46,048 nucleotides of DNA from positions 1 to 46,048 of the forward strand of contig NZ_JABVXC010000018.1 in assembly GCF_013349955.1 (NCBI RefSeq), read 5' to 3'. A model generated the notes under the pieces. The model was not told where the DNA came from. It worked only from the letters and a program-made list of their open reading frames with translations, and did no database searches. Source of the DNA: Onishia taeanensis. Its GTDB lineage: Bacteria > Pseudomonadota > Gammaproteobacteria > Pseudomonadales > Halomonadaceae. Positions 16,625 to 25,008 of this stretch are shown here, piece by piece (position 1 is the first letter of the stretch; every line of letters starts with the position of its first letter). The position numbers were made by a program, and so were the translations under genes.

Positions 16625-18952
16625 TTATAAGGTGAACGCTTCACCCTTGGACAACGGCCTTGCTTGGCCATTAGCCAATTGCTCGAACTCATGTGCCGGA
16701 ATGGGCTTACTGAACCAGAAGCCCTGCCCCCACGCTTTTCCCGTTGACATCTCGATCAGCAGCTGACGCTGTTGTGACGTTTCAATACCCTCGGCAATCG
16801 TGTAGAGACCAAGACTGCTCGCCATCTGGTATATGATGGCCACCAAAGCCTCCCCCTTGTTGTTTGGCTGATCTAGTTCATTAACGAAACTGCGATCGAT
16901 TTTAAGGGTCTGGAGAGATAAATGCTGTAACCGGCTCAATGAAGAATAGCCCGTGCCAAAGTCGTCGATGGCCAGTTGAAACCCTTGATCATGCAGCGCC
17001 CGCAGCAAGGCTTCGATTTCTGTCGGATCTTCCATCAGCGCATTCTCCGTGACCTCCAAATGCATCCACGAAGGGTCAACGTGCGGGGTAACCAGAGCAG
17101 AAAAGTGCTCAACATCGCTATTCGGATAAAGCTGGTTGATGCTGAGATTGACGGCCATTTCCAGCTCTAGTCCTTGATCATGCCAGGCTTTGAGTTGGCG
17201 AGCGGCCGTTTCCAACACCCAATCTCCGAGCGGTTTGATCAATCCCAGCTCTTCCACCAGAGGCATGAACGCACCTGGTGCCAAGACCTCACCATCACTC
17301 TGCGGCCAGCGAATCAGCGCTTCGGCAGCGACAATTCGGCAGGAAGCGAGCTCAAAGATAGGCTGATAATAGAGTTCGAATTGCTGCTCTTCTAGCGCCC
17401 GGCGCAGCCTGGTTTCCATCGAAAAACGCTGCTGGCAACTGTCTGCGATGTCCTTGGAAAATAATTGACTTTGTCCACCTCCCCTGCGTTTCGCTTCATA
17501 CATTGCCTTGTCAGCGTTCTCAATCAGGATGGTGGCATCGCGACCATGTTCAGGCACTAGGCTGATACCCACGCTGGCCTTCAGATGGTGTGTATAGCCA
17601 CCCACCATCAACGGCTCACTGACGTGGGCGATAATTCGATCGGCGAGATGATGGGCTATATCGACAATTGTGGCAGGTTCGCGAGCGGTACCATCACGGG
17701 CACCGGCATTTACCACGACGAGGAATTCATCTCCCCCCTGGCGGATCACAAGATCTGAGTCACGAACCGACGCCTGCAAGCGCTGGCCAAGTTGGCACAA
17801 AACCTCGTCGCCGACCTCGTGACCCAAGGCATCGTTGATCCGCTTGAATCCATCCAAATCGATGAACAAAATGGCGCAGTCATTTTCCTGTGTATCATGC
17901 GCCGATACGATGTCATCCAAATAATGAATCAGATGCCTGCGGTTGGGCAGACCGGTTAGCGCATCAGTATACGCCAGGTAATGAATTTCAGCGGCCTGCT
18001 GCTCGCGCTCGCTGTGTGTGCGCAAAGAATTCAGTCCAAACACGAGGTTCGCGGCGAGTCGTTCCAGCAACTGGCATTCATTGTGGTCGAAATGGTCGGC
18101 TCGATTGGAATAGATAGTCAGGCAGCCCGCAGGGCCTGACTCGAACTTCAGTGGTAACATGATGGCCGCGGCCAGCTGGTGCTTAATTGCTCGGTCACTA
18201 AGGAGACAACGAGGCGAGGTGTCAGCAATGTCGTTGACAATGTGTGCGGTGTTGGTGCGAATGCACTGCGATATCATGTCAAAACACGGTGATTCCTGAT
18301 CAAGGTTTTGTTTCAAGTCAGCGACGAACTCCTGGGCCGGCCCAGCCCAAGCACGGATGTCGAATACCGAATCGCTACCTTCAGCCAAAAAACCAATCCA
18401 CGCCAGGTTATACCCATCCTCATCAACGACGGTTTCGCATAGTGCCTTGATGAGTTCACTCTCGGAATCCGACCGTACGACTATGCTGTCACAGGCACTC
18501 AACGTCCGCAGAGCACTAACCACACCGACTAATTGCCGCCTGGCGTCATCCTGCTCCCTAGCCAAGGTACGCAGACGCAGCATGTTGTTGATTCTGGCTT
18601 GCAACTCCGCCTGGCTGGTAGGAATGCGCAAAATATCATCAACGCTCCTGCCCAACTCGGCGGTAAGTTGAGGGTGCGGGCTTCCCCGGCTCTCTGCTAC
18701 CAGCAATACCGGCAATACCATGGGGCGAGCACGGCGCCTCAACTCACGAATCAAATCATAATGACGACGCAAAGAGGCCACATCGACCATTACCAGGTCA
18801 ACCTCCTGAGCGGGGTGCTCATGCCCCTCAAGGAACTCATGATGCAGGCAGAATGATTGCCCGAGCAGTCGCTCTAGTAACTTTCCATTGGATGGGTTGG
18901 CCAGCTCTACAGCGATACGCGGGAACTCGGCATGGTGGCTGGCGGGCGTCAT
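16625..18952 (-). CDS. Receiver-like/GAF/GGDEF/EAL protein
   Basis: 775 residues, no membrane segment. Residues about 10-125 look like a receiver domain (VDLVMVD near 51, an RRR-rich helix, VLPVLLVAES, then DDILRIP) but a clear phosphoacceptor context is lacking, so phosphorylation is uncertain. A linker helix leads to a GAF domain (about 145-310), then GGDEF (about 325-495) with intact GGDEF and upstream RDSD, and EAL (about 510-760) with EALIR, NLSINQL, DDFGTG, KIDRSF and AEGIET all present. Its ATG overlaps the stop of the KaiC-like gene in an ATGA, so the two are co-translated and probably work as one signalling pair. Confidence 0.9.
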   Translation of the reverse strand: MTPASHHAEFPRIAVELANPSNGKLLERLLGQSFCLHHEFLEGHEHPAQEVDLVMVDVASLRRHYDLIRELRRRARPMVLPVLLVAESRGSPHPQLTAELGRSVDDILRIPTSQAELQARINNMLRLRTLAREQDDARRQLVGVVSALRTLSACDSIVVRSDSESELIKALCETVVDEDGYNLAWIGFLAEGSDSVFDIRAWAGPAQEFVADLKQNLDQESPCFDMISQCIRTNTAHIVNDIADTSPRCLLSDRAIKHQLAAAIMLPLKFESGPAGCLTIYSNRADHFDHNECQLLERLAANLVFGLNSLRTHSEREQQAAEIHYLAYTDALTGLPNRRHLIHYLDDIVSAHDTQENDCAILFIDLDGFKRINDALGHEVGDEVLCQLGQRLQASVRDSDLVIRQGGDEFLVVVNAGARDGTAREPATIVDIAHHLADRIIAHVSEPLMVGGYTHHLKASVGISLVPEHGRDATILIENADKAMYEAKRRGGGQSQLFSKDIADSCQQRFSMETRLRRALEEQQFELYYQPIFELASCRIVAAEALIRWPQSDGEVLAPGAFMPLVEELGLIKPLGDWVLETAARQLKAWHDQGLELEMAVNLSINQLYPNSDVEHFSALVTPHVDPSWMHLEVTENALMEDPTEIEALLRALHDQGFQLAIDDFGTGYSSLSRLQHLSLQTLKIDRSFVNELDQPNNKGEALVAIIYQMASSLGLYTIAEGIETSQQRQLLIEMSTGKAWGQGFWFSKPIPAHEFEQLANGQARPLSKGEAFTL

Positions 18953-19740
18953 CGTGCGCCCCCCCAGGTGTTATTGGTCACTTCCGGAGTACCACCCAGA
19001 ATGCCCCGCAAGCCACTAAATGGCTGGCCAACTTTTAACCCCGCAGAGGTGATTTCGAATTCTCGCAATGTTCTCTCGAATCCCCCGGCGCGCTTCTTCA
19101 ATACACCGATCGACTTGCGCAATTCGCTATCCAGCTCAATGTAACGAAGCATAATGATATTGTCGGCCAGATAGCTAAGCCCATATTCTGTTACACGAGC
19201 CTGCTGACCAGTAATCACAAAAACCTCATTGATCAGAAGCACCGTGACAATCATGTTAACCAAGTAACGGCACAGCGCATGGATACGTTGCGCCAGATCA
19301 TCCCCCTTTAACGACTGCTGGTAACCCGACAAGCTATCGATCATCACCATGGTCGTACCGCGCTCTTCCACTTCAATGCGCGCCCGAGCCGCAAATTCAT
19401 CGGGGTTATAGTGCAAAGGTTCGACTGTCTCAAAATTCAGGTTGCCAGCGGCGATCATTTCCTCCACAGGCAGACCCACTTGCCGGCAGCGGGCCAAAAA
19501 GGTGGATCGACCTTCATCGAAGGAGTCGATTACCGAGCGCTCGTGGCGCCTGGCAGCCTCACTCATCAACTGGGCTCCGAGCGTGGTTTTGCCCGAGCCA
19601 GGACCACCTCGAACCAGGTAGGTACTCCGAGGGACCAGCCCTCCCTGGAGAATGTCATCGAAGCCTGGGACGCCAGTGCGTATTCGCCCATCAGTTAAGG
19701 GATCTCTCACGGTAAAAGTCACTCTGATTGTTACTTTCAA
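18949..19740 (-). CDS. Single-domain KaiC-like ATPase
   Basis: 263 residues, one RecA-fold KaiC domain instead of the two found in cyanobacterial KaiC. Walker A GGPGSGKTT is at residues 45-53, the Walker B strand TTMVMIDSLSGY at about 129-140, and SFDEGRSTF (73-81) stands where KaiC proteins have their catalytic acidic pair. The C-terminal VLKKRAGGFERTLREFEIT is also typical. Proteins of this kind occur outside cyanobacteria next to two-component and cyclic-di-GMP proteins and are thought to be ATP-driven signalling switches, without clock function. It is the first gene of a two-gene operon with the GGDEF/EAL protein. Confidence 0.88.
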   Translation of the reverse strand: MKVTIRVTFTVRDPLTDGRIRTGVPGFDDILQGGLVPRSTYLVRGGPGSGKTTLGAQLMSEAARRHERSVIDSFDEGRSTFLARCRQVGLPVEEMIAAGNLNFETVEPLHYNPDEFAARARIEVEERGTTMVMIDSLSGYQQSLKGDDLAQRIHALCRYLVNMIVTVLLINEVFVITGQQARVTEYGLSYLADNIIMLRYIELDSELRKSIGVLKKRAGGFERTLREFEITSAGLKVGQPFSGLRGILGGTPEVTNNTWGGAR

Positions 19741-19975
19741 CTTTCACGGCATAAGGCAAGCCTTTCTGATACAGGTCTACCGCTCGGCTATGTAAATTTC
19801 ATGGTACAATGCATACTTTTAACCAGCATGCAAACTATAGAGTCACTACAAACTATCTCTAAAGTGATAAATTAACACTCAGGAGCCATGCCTTCAACAC
19901 TTCAATGTCATCTCATAACCAAAATATCCTTCATTAGAAGGGCCTTAACAGGGCATTCACGCAGAACGCTTCCAT

Positions 19976-20506
19976 ATGAAAACAGACGATAGTGAAAAAT
20001 CGACGCTCAAGAGCTCGCACTCAGGCATAATACTAGAACTTCAGAGAGGGTTCTCTCAGCGCCTCAAGCAGGCGATTGGCAACCGCTCCATACATTCAGT
20101 GGCAAAATCCTGTGGAATGAGCGACAGTCTGATCAGAAAATATCTATCTGGATCGCTCCCAGGTCTCGACAAGGCGCTGATTCTAGCCAAAGAGACGGGC
20201 GTCAGCCTGGAGTGGCTGGCCACTGGCCAAGCACCGCCTGAACACCAACCAGAGAGCGCCCCTATCAAGGGTCTTTTGGATGTAGAGCGAATGGAAGAAG
20301 TGATTGCCAAGACCCGGAGGAATTTTCTGGATCGAGGAATTCGTTTAGCACCAGAGGAGGAAGCCAAAATCATACGGCTGATTTACGAGCTAAACTCCGA
20401 AACCACTGAAAGTGCTGAAGGCGTGCAGCTCGGCAGTAAAGATCACAATGCCATGGATATCTCTATATCTTCATTAGATGGCGCTGAACCTGACATAGCT
20501 GATTGA
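19976..20506 (+). CDS. XRE-family (lambda repressor-like) transcriptional regulator
   Basis: 176 residues. Residues about 20-85 form a helix-turn-helix with recognition segment HSVAKSCGMSDSLIRKYLSG, followed by PGLDKALILAKETGVSLEWLATG, which is the common form in phage-repressor-like and stress regulators. No peptidase S24 domain follows, so this is not a complete CI-type repressor. The C-terminal region is acidic and probably mediates dimerisation or ligand response. ATG at 19976 is weakly supported; no strong Shine-Dalgarno sequence is visible. No phage genes lie nearby. Confidence 0.75.
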   Translation: MKTDDSEKSTLKSSHSGIILELQRGFSQRLKQAIGNRSIHSVAKSCGMSDSLIRKYLSGSLPGLDKALILAKETGVSLEWLATGQAPPEHQPESAPIKGLLDVERMEEVIAKTRRNFLDRGIRLAPEEEAKIIRLIYELNSETTESAEGVQLGSKDHNAMDISISSLDGAEPDIAD

Positions 20507-20886
20507 AGGTAAGGGGTCCTCTGATAGAGCCCTCTACCCACGATTACTATGTCGGCAGAAAAGCTAGTCGAATTTGACATATGCCAGCGTTGCAAAGTCG
20601 CTAAAAGGAAAACTAAAATTCGCCAAACAATATTATATAGCACTCCTCAAGCATCGCCATGTAACTTACTAACTTCTTTACTGACGCTTCCGCACACTTT
20701 CACCACATCAAAAAATGAAACAAAACTTTCATTTTCCAGGGCATAATAGCTTCTTTACGACAATCATGTCCTTTTACATTTTACCCAGTCTTCTTCAATC
20801 AGACATTACTTCCGCAGGGGACAGCCGGATGCTCACTGCGGGGCAAGACCAAGCGGCCTATGGCCGTAATCATAGGCCGCCGTCAG
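20507..20886. other. Gene-free convergent region
   Basis: A+T-rich 380 bases between two convergent genes. Open frames of 65-66 codons here have poor composition and no ribosome binding site. The only clear structure is the hairpin at 20853-20880. Confidence 0.5.
20853..20880 (-). terminator. Hairpin after the LysM/solute-binding gene
   Basis: GCGGCCTATG pairs perfectly with CATAGGCCGC (10 bases, eight-base loop), seven bases beyond the stop codon of the minus-strand gene. There is no T-run, so it may protect the 3' end or act as a poor terminator. Confidence 0.5.
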
Positions 20887-21918
20887 TCACAGGTGATTTG
20901 CAGCGACTTCCCTGAACTGCCCGCTTTCCTGAATGGATTTTAGCCCTTTGTCAATCCGACGCAAAATGATGCGAGTTTGCGGATTGGTGCGCATCCCAAC
21001 TGCGTGAAGAGTCTGAATCGTGGACAGGTCGATCACCTCGGTAGTCCGCTCTTCCATTCCCAGGCTCTGGATGATGCGATCAGAAGTATCACTGTTGACT
21101 GAGACAAGATCGACCTCCCTTGCGGCCAGCATCTCGAAGCAGTCCTCCGGCGTAGCGGGCTTGACTCGTGTTATCGTCGGCTCTACCAAACCGGCCGCCT
21201 CAAGATCATGTGTGAAATACCCGGCTGGCCGGCACAACGTCATGCCGCGGGCGTCCTCGGCAGAGCTTATATTCTCGACCTCTCCCGCTCGCCCATAGAA
21301 AGTCACTACGATTTCGTGCAAGGGACGCGACCACAGTAGGTTGTCGCAACGCCAAACAGAAGCGTCACCCAAGCTGGCGGTGTTGTTGCAATCCGGCTTG
21401 AACCAGGGATAGGCAATGTCATAATCACTCTCTTCCAATAGCGGTGACAGATGCACAGACCAATCCCCGATGGCTCTGATCAGATAATTAGCAGGCTGCC
21501 CCCCAAACTGCATCGCGCGGTGAATGAGTTCAGTACTGAAGCCGCCCTCGGGAAGGTCTTGTCCCACGTATGGTGCATAGTCCTTTCCTGTCAGGATCTT
21601 GATATTCTGCGAATTCGCATCCCGAATTTCGGGAAGACGGCCGGAGGAAGTATGTTCGCCGGCATTAAGGCAGGGAATAAAGAGATCGGCACCAATGGGA
21701 ACCACATTCGGACTGGTCAGGACCCCTGGATTGACGTCAAACAGACTCTGATACGCTCTTGGATTATCGTATGCACGTTTAGCTATTTCGGAGAGAGAGT
21801 CTCCACGCTCCGTCGTATATGTCGAGTTACACGAAATATCCTGCGCCTGAGTTGATGTCGATACCGATAGAAGTGCCGCCAGAAGCGCGACCCCCGCATA
21901 TTTTATCTTAAAATTCAT
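20887..21918 (-). CDS. Exported LysM plus solute-binding-protein fusion
   Basis: 343 residues. A Sec signal peptide (about 1-25, ending TQAQ) is followed by a LysM domain (about 30-82: YTTERGDSLSEIAKRAYDN ... VVPIGADLFIP), which binds peptidoglycan, and a family-3 type periplasmic solute-binding domain (about 100-340: GGFSTELIHRAM ... LLEESDYDIAYPWF ... VDLVSVNSD). Four cysteines in the mature part could form disulfides. No permease or ATPase gene is adjacent, so it may be a sensor-type or wall-anchored binding protein rather than part of an ABC transporter. The ATG at 21918 follows GGGAG about nine bases upstream. Confidence 0.85.
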   Translation of the reverse strand: MNFKIKYAGVALLAALLSVSTSTQAQDISCNSTYTTERGDSLSEIAKRAYDNPRAYQSLFDVNPGVLTSPNVVPIGADLFIPCLNAGEHTSSGRLPEIRDANSQNIKILTGKDYAPYVGQDLPEGGFSTELIHRAMQFGGQPANYLIRAIGDWSVHLSPLLEESDYDIAYPWFKPDCNNTASLGDASVWRCDNLLWSRPLHEIVVTFYGRAGEVENISSAEDARGMTLCRPAGYFTHDLEAAGLVEPTITRVKPATPEDCFEMLAAREVDLVSVNSDTSDRIIQSLGMEERTTEVIDLSTIQTLHAVGMRTNPQTRIILRRIDKGLKSIQESGQFREVAANHL

Positions 21919-22473
21919 TTCAATCTCCCTTTCTTATTAGCCTCATTGAGCCAGCCTCCACCAAGGAGACTGCTTAAGGGTCAATTGCTCGTCGACAAAA
22001 CCATCACTTACAGCATAATAAAACAGCCAACCTCACATAGAAGTTCAGCGATCGAGTAATCGCATGAACTTTTTTTACACCATCATATGACTACCCGGCG
22101 CCAGCTTTAAGATATAAAGAACCTCCACAAAACCAGGTTAAATATCGCCACTATCAACCATCGCCAACCGACTAATGTCAGCAGCACTACATTTGGATTC
22201 GCTTTCACAATAGTCAACTTATCTTCGGCGTGCGTAATCAACCAGGAAAAAATAGTCATCATGGTTGAAAATGTCAGAACTTATGTATGAGGCGCTTGAT
22301 CAACTATCTCAGCCGATGGTTGCAAGGACGTAGATACCGGCTCCCAAGTGACTGGCGACACATTTAGCCAGCACTCAGCTCATTTAGCCTGCCTCTACTG
22401 GTCGGGCGCATGGTGCACACAGGGGTTAGGCCCCGACCCATGACGCTGTCTCAGCGTCGCCGTCATTGTCACG
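21919..22473. other. Gene-free stretch
   Basis: 555 bases between two minus-strand genes. It should hold the promoter of the LysM/solute-binding gene near its left end (A+T-rich part 21990-22080), but no convincing -35/-10 pair stands out. I see no RNA gene and no coding remnant. Confidence 0.4.
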
Positions 22474-22515
22474 AAAAAGGCGATACACCGATACCGGTAT
22501 ATCGCCTACCTTTTT
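22474..22515 (-). terminator. Bidirectional intrinsic terminator
   Basis: GGCGATA (22479-22485) pairs with TATCGCC (22500-22506), with an inner CCG/CGG pair, flanked by five As on the left and five Ts on the right, so it can work in both directions. It lies about 160 bases beyond the AhpD-like stop, past the tandem repeat. Confidence 0.75.
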
Positions 22516-22588
22516 ACGCAATGGTTCTTACCCGAATTCAGGCCAGGCAACGGCTCTTGAACATCCGTTAAGCCTCGGGTTTAACTAT

Positions 22589-22672
22589 CTCAACACCTAC
22601 CTCAACACCTACCTCAACACCTACCTCAACACCTACCTCAACACCTACCTCAACACCTACCTCAATACCTAT
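22589..22672. repeat. 12-bp tandem repeat, seven copies
   Basis: Six identical units of CTCAACACCTAC (22589-22660) and one variant (22661-22672). The array ends one base before the stop codon (22674-22676) of the AhpD-like gene on the minus strand. The unit length keeps reading frames open on both strands (Asn-Thr-Tyr-Leu on plus, Glu-Val-Gly-Val on minus). Confidence 0.93.
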
Positions 22673-22673
22673 C

Positions 22674-23231
22674 TCAAGCACGTGGATCCTGCCACTCGAG
22701 TGACTTGAGTTCGTCGTTGAGAGGGGTGCCGGCGATATGATTGGTGAAGTTGGAAAGCGTCTTGAGGCTGACGGCAATCACCAGCTCGAGCAATTGCTGC
22801 TTTTCGAACCCGGCATCCAGAAACGCCCGCATCTCGACCTCCTCGGCCCAGCCCCTGGCCTCGACGAGATGCTTAGCGAAGCGGGCCACGGCGTTGAGCT
22901 TGGGGTCATCGGGATTTCGCAGCTCGCGCAGCTTCGCAATGTCGCCTTCCGGCACCTTGGCTGCCTGGGCCCCACCGGTATGGGCCGCCACGCAGAAACT
23001 GCAGCCGTTGACGGAACTGATGGCGAGTAGCGCGACCTGCTGCTGAGCAGGTGTCAGGCTGGTTCGTGAATAAATACCATCCAGCGTCTGATATGCCTCA
23101 AGGAGCGCCGGCGCTTCGGCCATCTTGGCGAACAAGTTAGGCAAAAAGCCCATCTGTTTTTGTGTACTTTCTAAGCGTTCCTTGGCTTCCTGGGGAGCGC
23201 TTTCGACCGTATGCAGTGCGAAGTCTGCCAT
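22674..23231 (-). CDS. AhpD-like alkylhydroperoxidase (carboxymuconolactone decarboxylase family)
   Basis: 185 residues with the catalytic segment SSVNGCSFCVAAHT (near residues 70-83): a CxxC pair followed four residues later by His, the AhpD-type redox centre. Family members reduce peroxides or quench electrophiles with thiols. The ATG at 23231 follows GAGAGG about eight bases upstream; the longer frame to 23279 lacks such a site. The gene ends next to the tandem repeat. Confidence 0.88.
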   Translation of the reverse strand: MADFALHTVESAPQEAKERLESTQKQMGFLPNLFAKMAEAPALLEAYQTLDGIYSRTSLTPAQQQVALLAISSVNGCSFCVAAHTGGAQAAKVPEGDIAKLRELRNPDDPKLNAVARFAKHLVEARGWAEEVEMRAFLDAGFEKQQLLELVIAVSLKTLSNFTNHIAGTPLNDELKSLEWQDPRA

Positions 23232-23590
23232 GTAACTATCCTCTCGATGACGTATGTCATCCTCAAGAATAGCCCTCATTGAGCAGAAAGAATGCTACCT
23301 CACGTCTCTCTTTCATGTCGCAGCGTACATTATCAACCTGGGATCGTAGCCTCCTTTTGCTGTGCATGCTGGACACATCAATGTTCGATGCTCTGGTAGA
23401 GCGACATGTATCGTGCGGGCCGGCCAACCCGGTAGCGGATCTTGCCGCCTCAGCGCGGCTCCTTGCGTCGCGCATCTTCGTGCTCAGCCGCCACTGCGCC
23501 ATGAGCGGGATGACTATGTAAGCTTTAGAGGCGCCATACGACTGAACTAGCGTAGACTCTCAGCTCACGACTATATCTCTGGAAACGACA
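23232..23590. other. Gene-free stretch
   Basis: About 360 bases between divergent genes. Open frames on both strands (for example 23263-23502 minus) have no ribosome binding site and no family resemblance. Promoters of the two flanking genes must lie here, but I could not pick reliable elements. Confidence 0.4.
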
Positions 23591-23893
23591 ATGATCGATG
23601 TCATGGTAGCTTACCCAAACCAGAAGGACCTCACCTTCGATGACAACTATTACGTGGAAAGTCATATTCCCCTAGTAGAGGCACAACTAGGACGACATGG
23701 CCTGCGTTACGCGAGAATTCATCGCGGTGCCGATGCCTCATCGCCCTATTACCTCATCGCACACTTAGGATTCGATTCATCGCAAGCCTTTGAGGCGGCG
23801 TTTGATGCGGTTGGCCAGAAGCTCATGGACGATGTTCCCCACTTCACCAACACAGAACCGGTGTTGCAGGTCAGCGAAGTGATCACTCTGTAG
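23591..23893 (+). CDS. EthD-family protein
   Basis: 100 residues forming one dimeric alpha-beta barrel domain. MIDVMVAYPNQKDLTFDDNY, then ESHIPLVEAQLGRHGLRYARI and a final HFTNTEPVLQVSEV follow the EthD pattern. EthD proteins accompany monooxygenase and quinone systems; their own chemistry is poorly known. The 3' end overlaps the 3' end of the convergent AraC-type gene by 11 bases. The start is supported only by a weak GGAAA. Confidence 0.85.
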   Translation: MIDVMVAYPNQKDLTFDDNYYVESHIPLVEAQLGRHGLRYARIHRGADASSPYYLIAHLGFDSSQAFEAAFDAVGQKLMDDVPHFTNTEPVLQVSEVITL

Positions 23894-24803
23894 AGCGAAC
23901 CTTGAGCCGCGATGGCGACACCCCTCTGATCCGTTTGTAGGCTTTGCGAAAAGTCGACTCCGAGCGATAACCGCTGGCTAGCATGGCACCTACGATGCTC
24001 TCGCCATTGGCGAGGGCCTGGTCCGCCAACATCATGCGTAGCCACCCGTGATAACGCGCCACAGTCACCCCCACGACGCGATGGAAGCGTTCGCTGAAGC
24101 TCGAGCGGGACAGTCCAACGGCACGGGCCAGCTCGTGCAGCGTCCAGTCTCGCCGAGGGTTTTCATGCAACAACGCGAGTGCGCGGCTAACCGGAGTATC
24201 CAGAAACGACATCAGGTGTCGATAGTCAAGCAGCCGCGTCTCAAGGCAATGCCGAAGCATAAAGATCAACAGAGCATTGGCCAAAGAAGTCGTTACTGGC
24301 CTGTGCCCAGGCGCATCTTCAGCGGGCAGTTCCTTTGCGAAAGCCTCTATCGTCTGCTGAAACGCCTCTCCTCGCGCTGGCCGAGAAATGCGCACGATAC
24401 GCGGCAAGGCACCGAACCAAGCAGGGGGAATATCATGCACGAAGCGAAAGTGGCCACAGATCAACCCCACGCCGGGCTGCGGGCTGTCAAGCGGCACCAC
24501 CTGCGGCCGCGTATCGGTTGAAGCCCCCTCTGGCGTTAGTTGGTGTGGCGCATCACCGGGGAAAAATGCCAGGTCACCGGCCTGTAAATGTTCCACGCCA
24601 CCATCATGCCAGGTAAGACGACACTGCCCTTCAGTCACCAGGTGAAAACTCGGTGCGATGGCATGTTCATGAGACAACAACCAGTCGCCGCATTGCTTGG
24701 CAACATGATAAAAATCGCTTCCCATGAAGATGGGTTTCAAAAGAGAGGTCAGAGGGTCCTGGCCAATGCCTTTATGCGCATCATGGCGTGTCATCAGTAC
24801 CAT
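23883..24803 (-). CDS. AraC-family regulator with cupin sensor domain
   Basis: 306 residues. The N-terminal half (about 30-170) is a cupin-like sensor with HLVTEGQCRLTWHDGG and GDLAFFPGDAPHQL; the C-terminal ~100 residues carry two helix-turn-helix motifs (LHELARAVGLSRSSFSERF and GAMLASGYRSESTFRKAYKR), as in AraC regulators of oxidative or aromatic metabolism. Starts at 24803 or 24794 are both possible, and both overlap the end of the anti-sigma gene, indicating one operon with the sigma factor. It is convergent with the EthD gene. Confidence 0.87.
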   Translation of the reverse strand: MVLMTRHDAHKGIGQDPLTSLLKPIFMGSDFYHVAKQCGDWLLSHEHAIAPSFHLVTEGQCRLTWHDGGVEHLQAGDLAFFPGDAPHQLTPEGASTDTRPQVVPLDSPQPGVGLICGHFRFVHDIPPAWFGALPRIVRISRPARGEAFQQTIEAFAKELPAEDAPGHRPVTTSLANALLIFMLRHCLETRLLDYRHLMSFLDTPVSRALALLHENPRRDWTLHELARAVGLSRSSFSERFHRVVGVTVARYHGWLRMMLADQALANGESIVGAMLASGYRSESTFRKAYKRIRGVSPSRLKVRSTE

Positions 24804-25008
24804 CGTCCGTATCCGAAGACGGTATCGTGGCCTGACTCTCCAATGCACGGCCCGCCTCGTGCATTAGCTGAAACTGCTTATTGCATTGCTTGCAGGCCCC
24901 ACACATGGCCAAGTGAAACTTCAGTGTCATTTTTTCCTGAATACCCAACGGCGAATCCAGACGTTTCGACATGAGACGCGTGGCCTCCCGGCACATCACC
25001 ATTTTCAT
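24781..25008 (-). CDS. Zinc-finger (zf-HC2 type) anti-sigma factor
   Basis: 75 residues. KFHLAMCGACKQC (residues about 28-40) is the His-x3-Cys-x2-Cys zinc motif of ZAS-type anti-sigma factors, which release their sigma factor after thiol oxidation or another signal. No membrane helix follows, so it is a soluble form. Its ATG at 25008 overlaps the sigma factor stop in an ATGA, the normal pairing for this class; the longer frame to 25116 would lie inside the sigma gene. The AraC-type gene overlaps its 3' end. Confidence 0.85.
   Translation of the reverse strand: MKMVMCREATRLMSKRLDSPLGIQEKMTLKFHLAMCGACKQCNKQFQLMHEAGRALESQATIPSSDTDDGTDDTP

Noticed and set aside
19976..20506. Prophage repressor
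   Set aside because: No S24 domain and no phage genes around it; an ordinary XRE regulator is simpler.
22589..22672. CRISPR-like array
   Set aside because: The units are adjacent with no spacers and no cas genes are present.
22466..22708. 80-codon frame with Asn-Thr-Tyr-Leu repeats
   Set aside because: It is produced by the 12-bp tandem repeat and contains the terminator hairpin; no ribosome binding site or domain.
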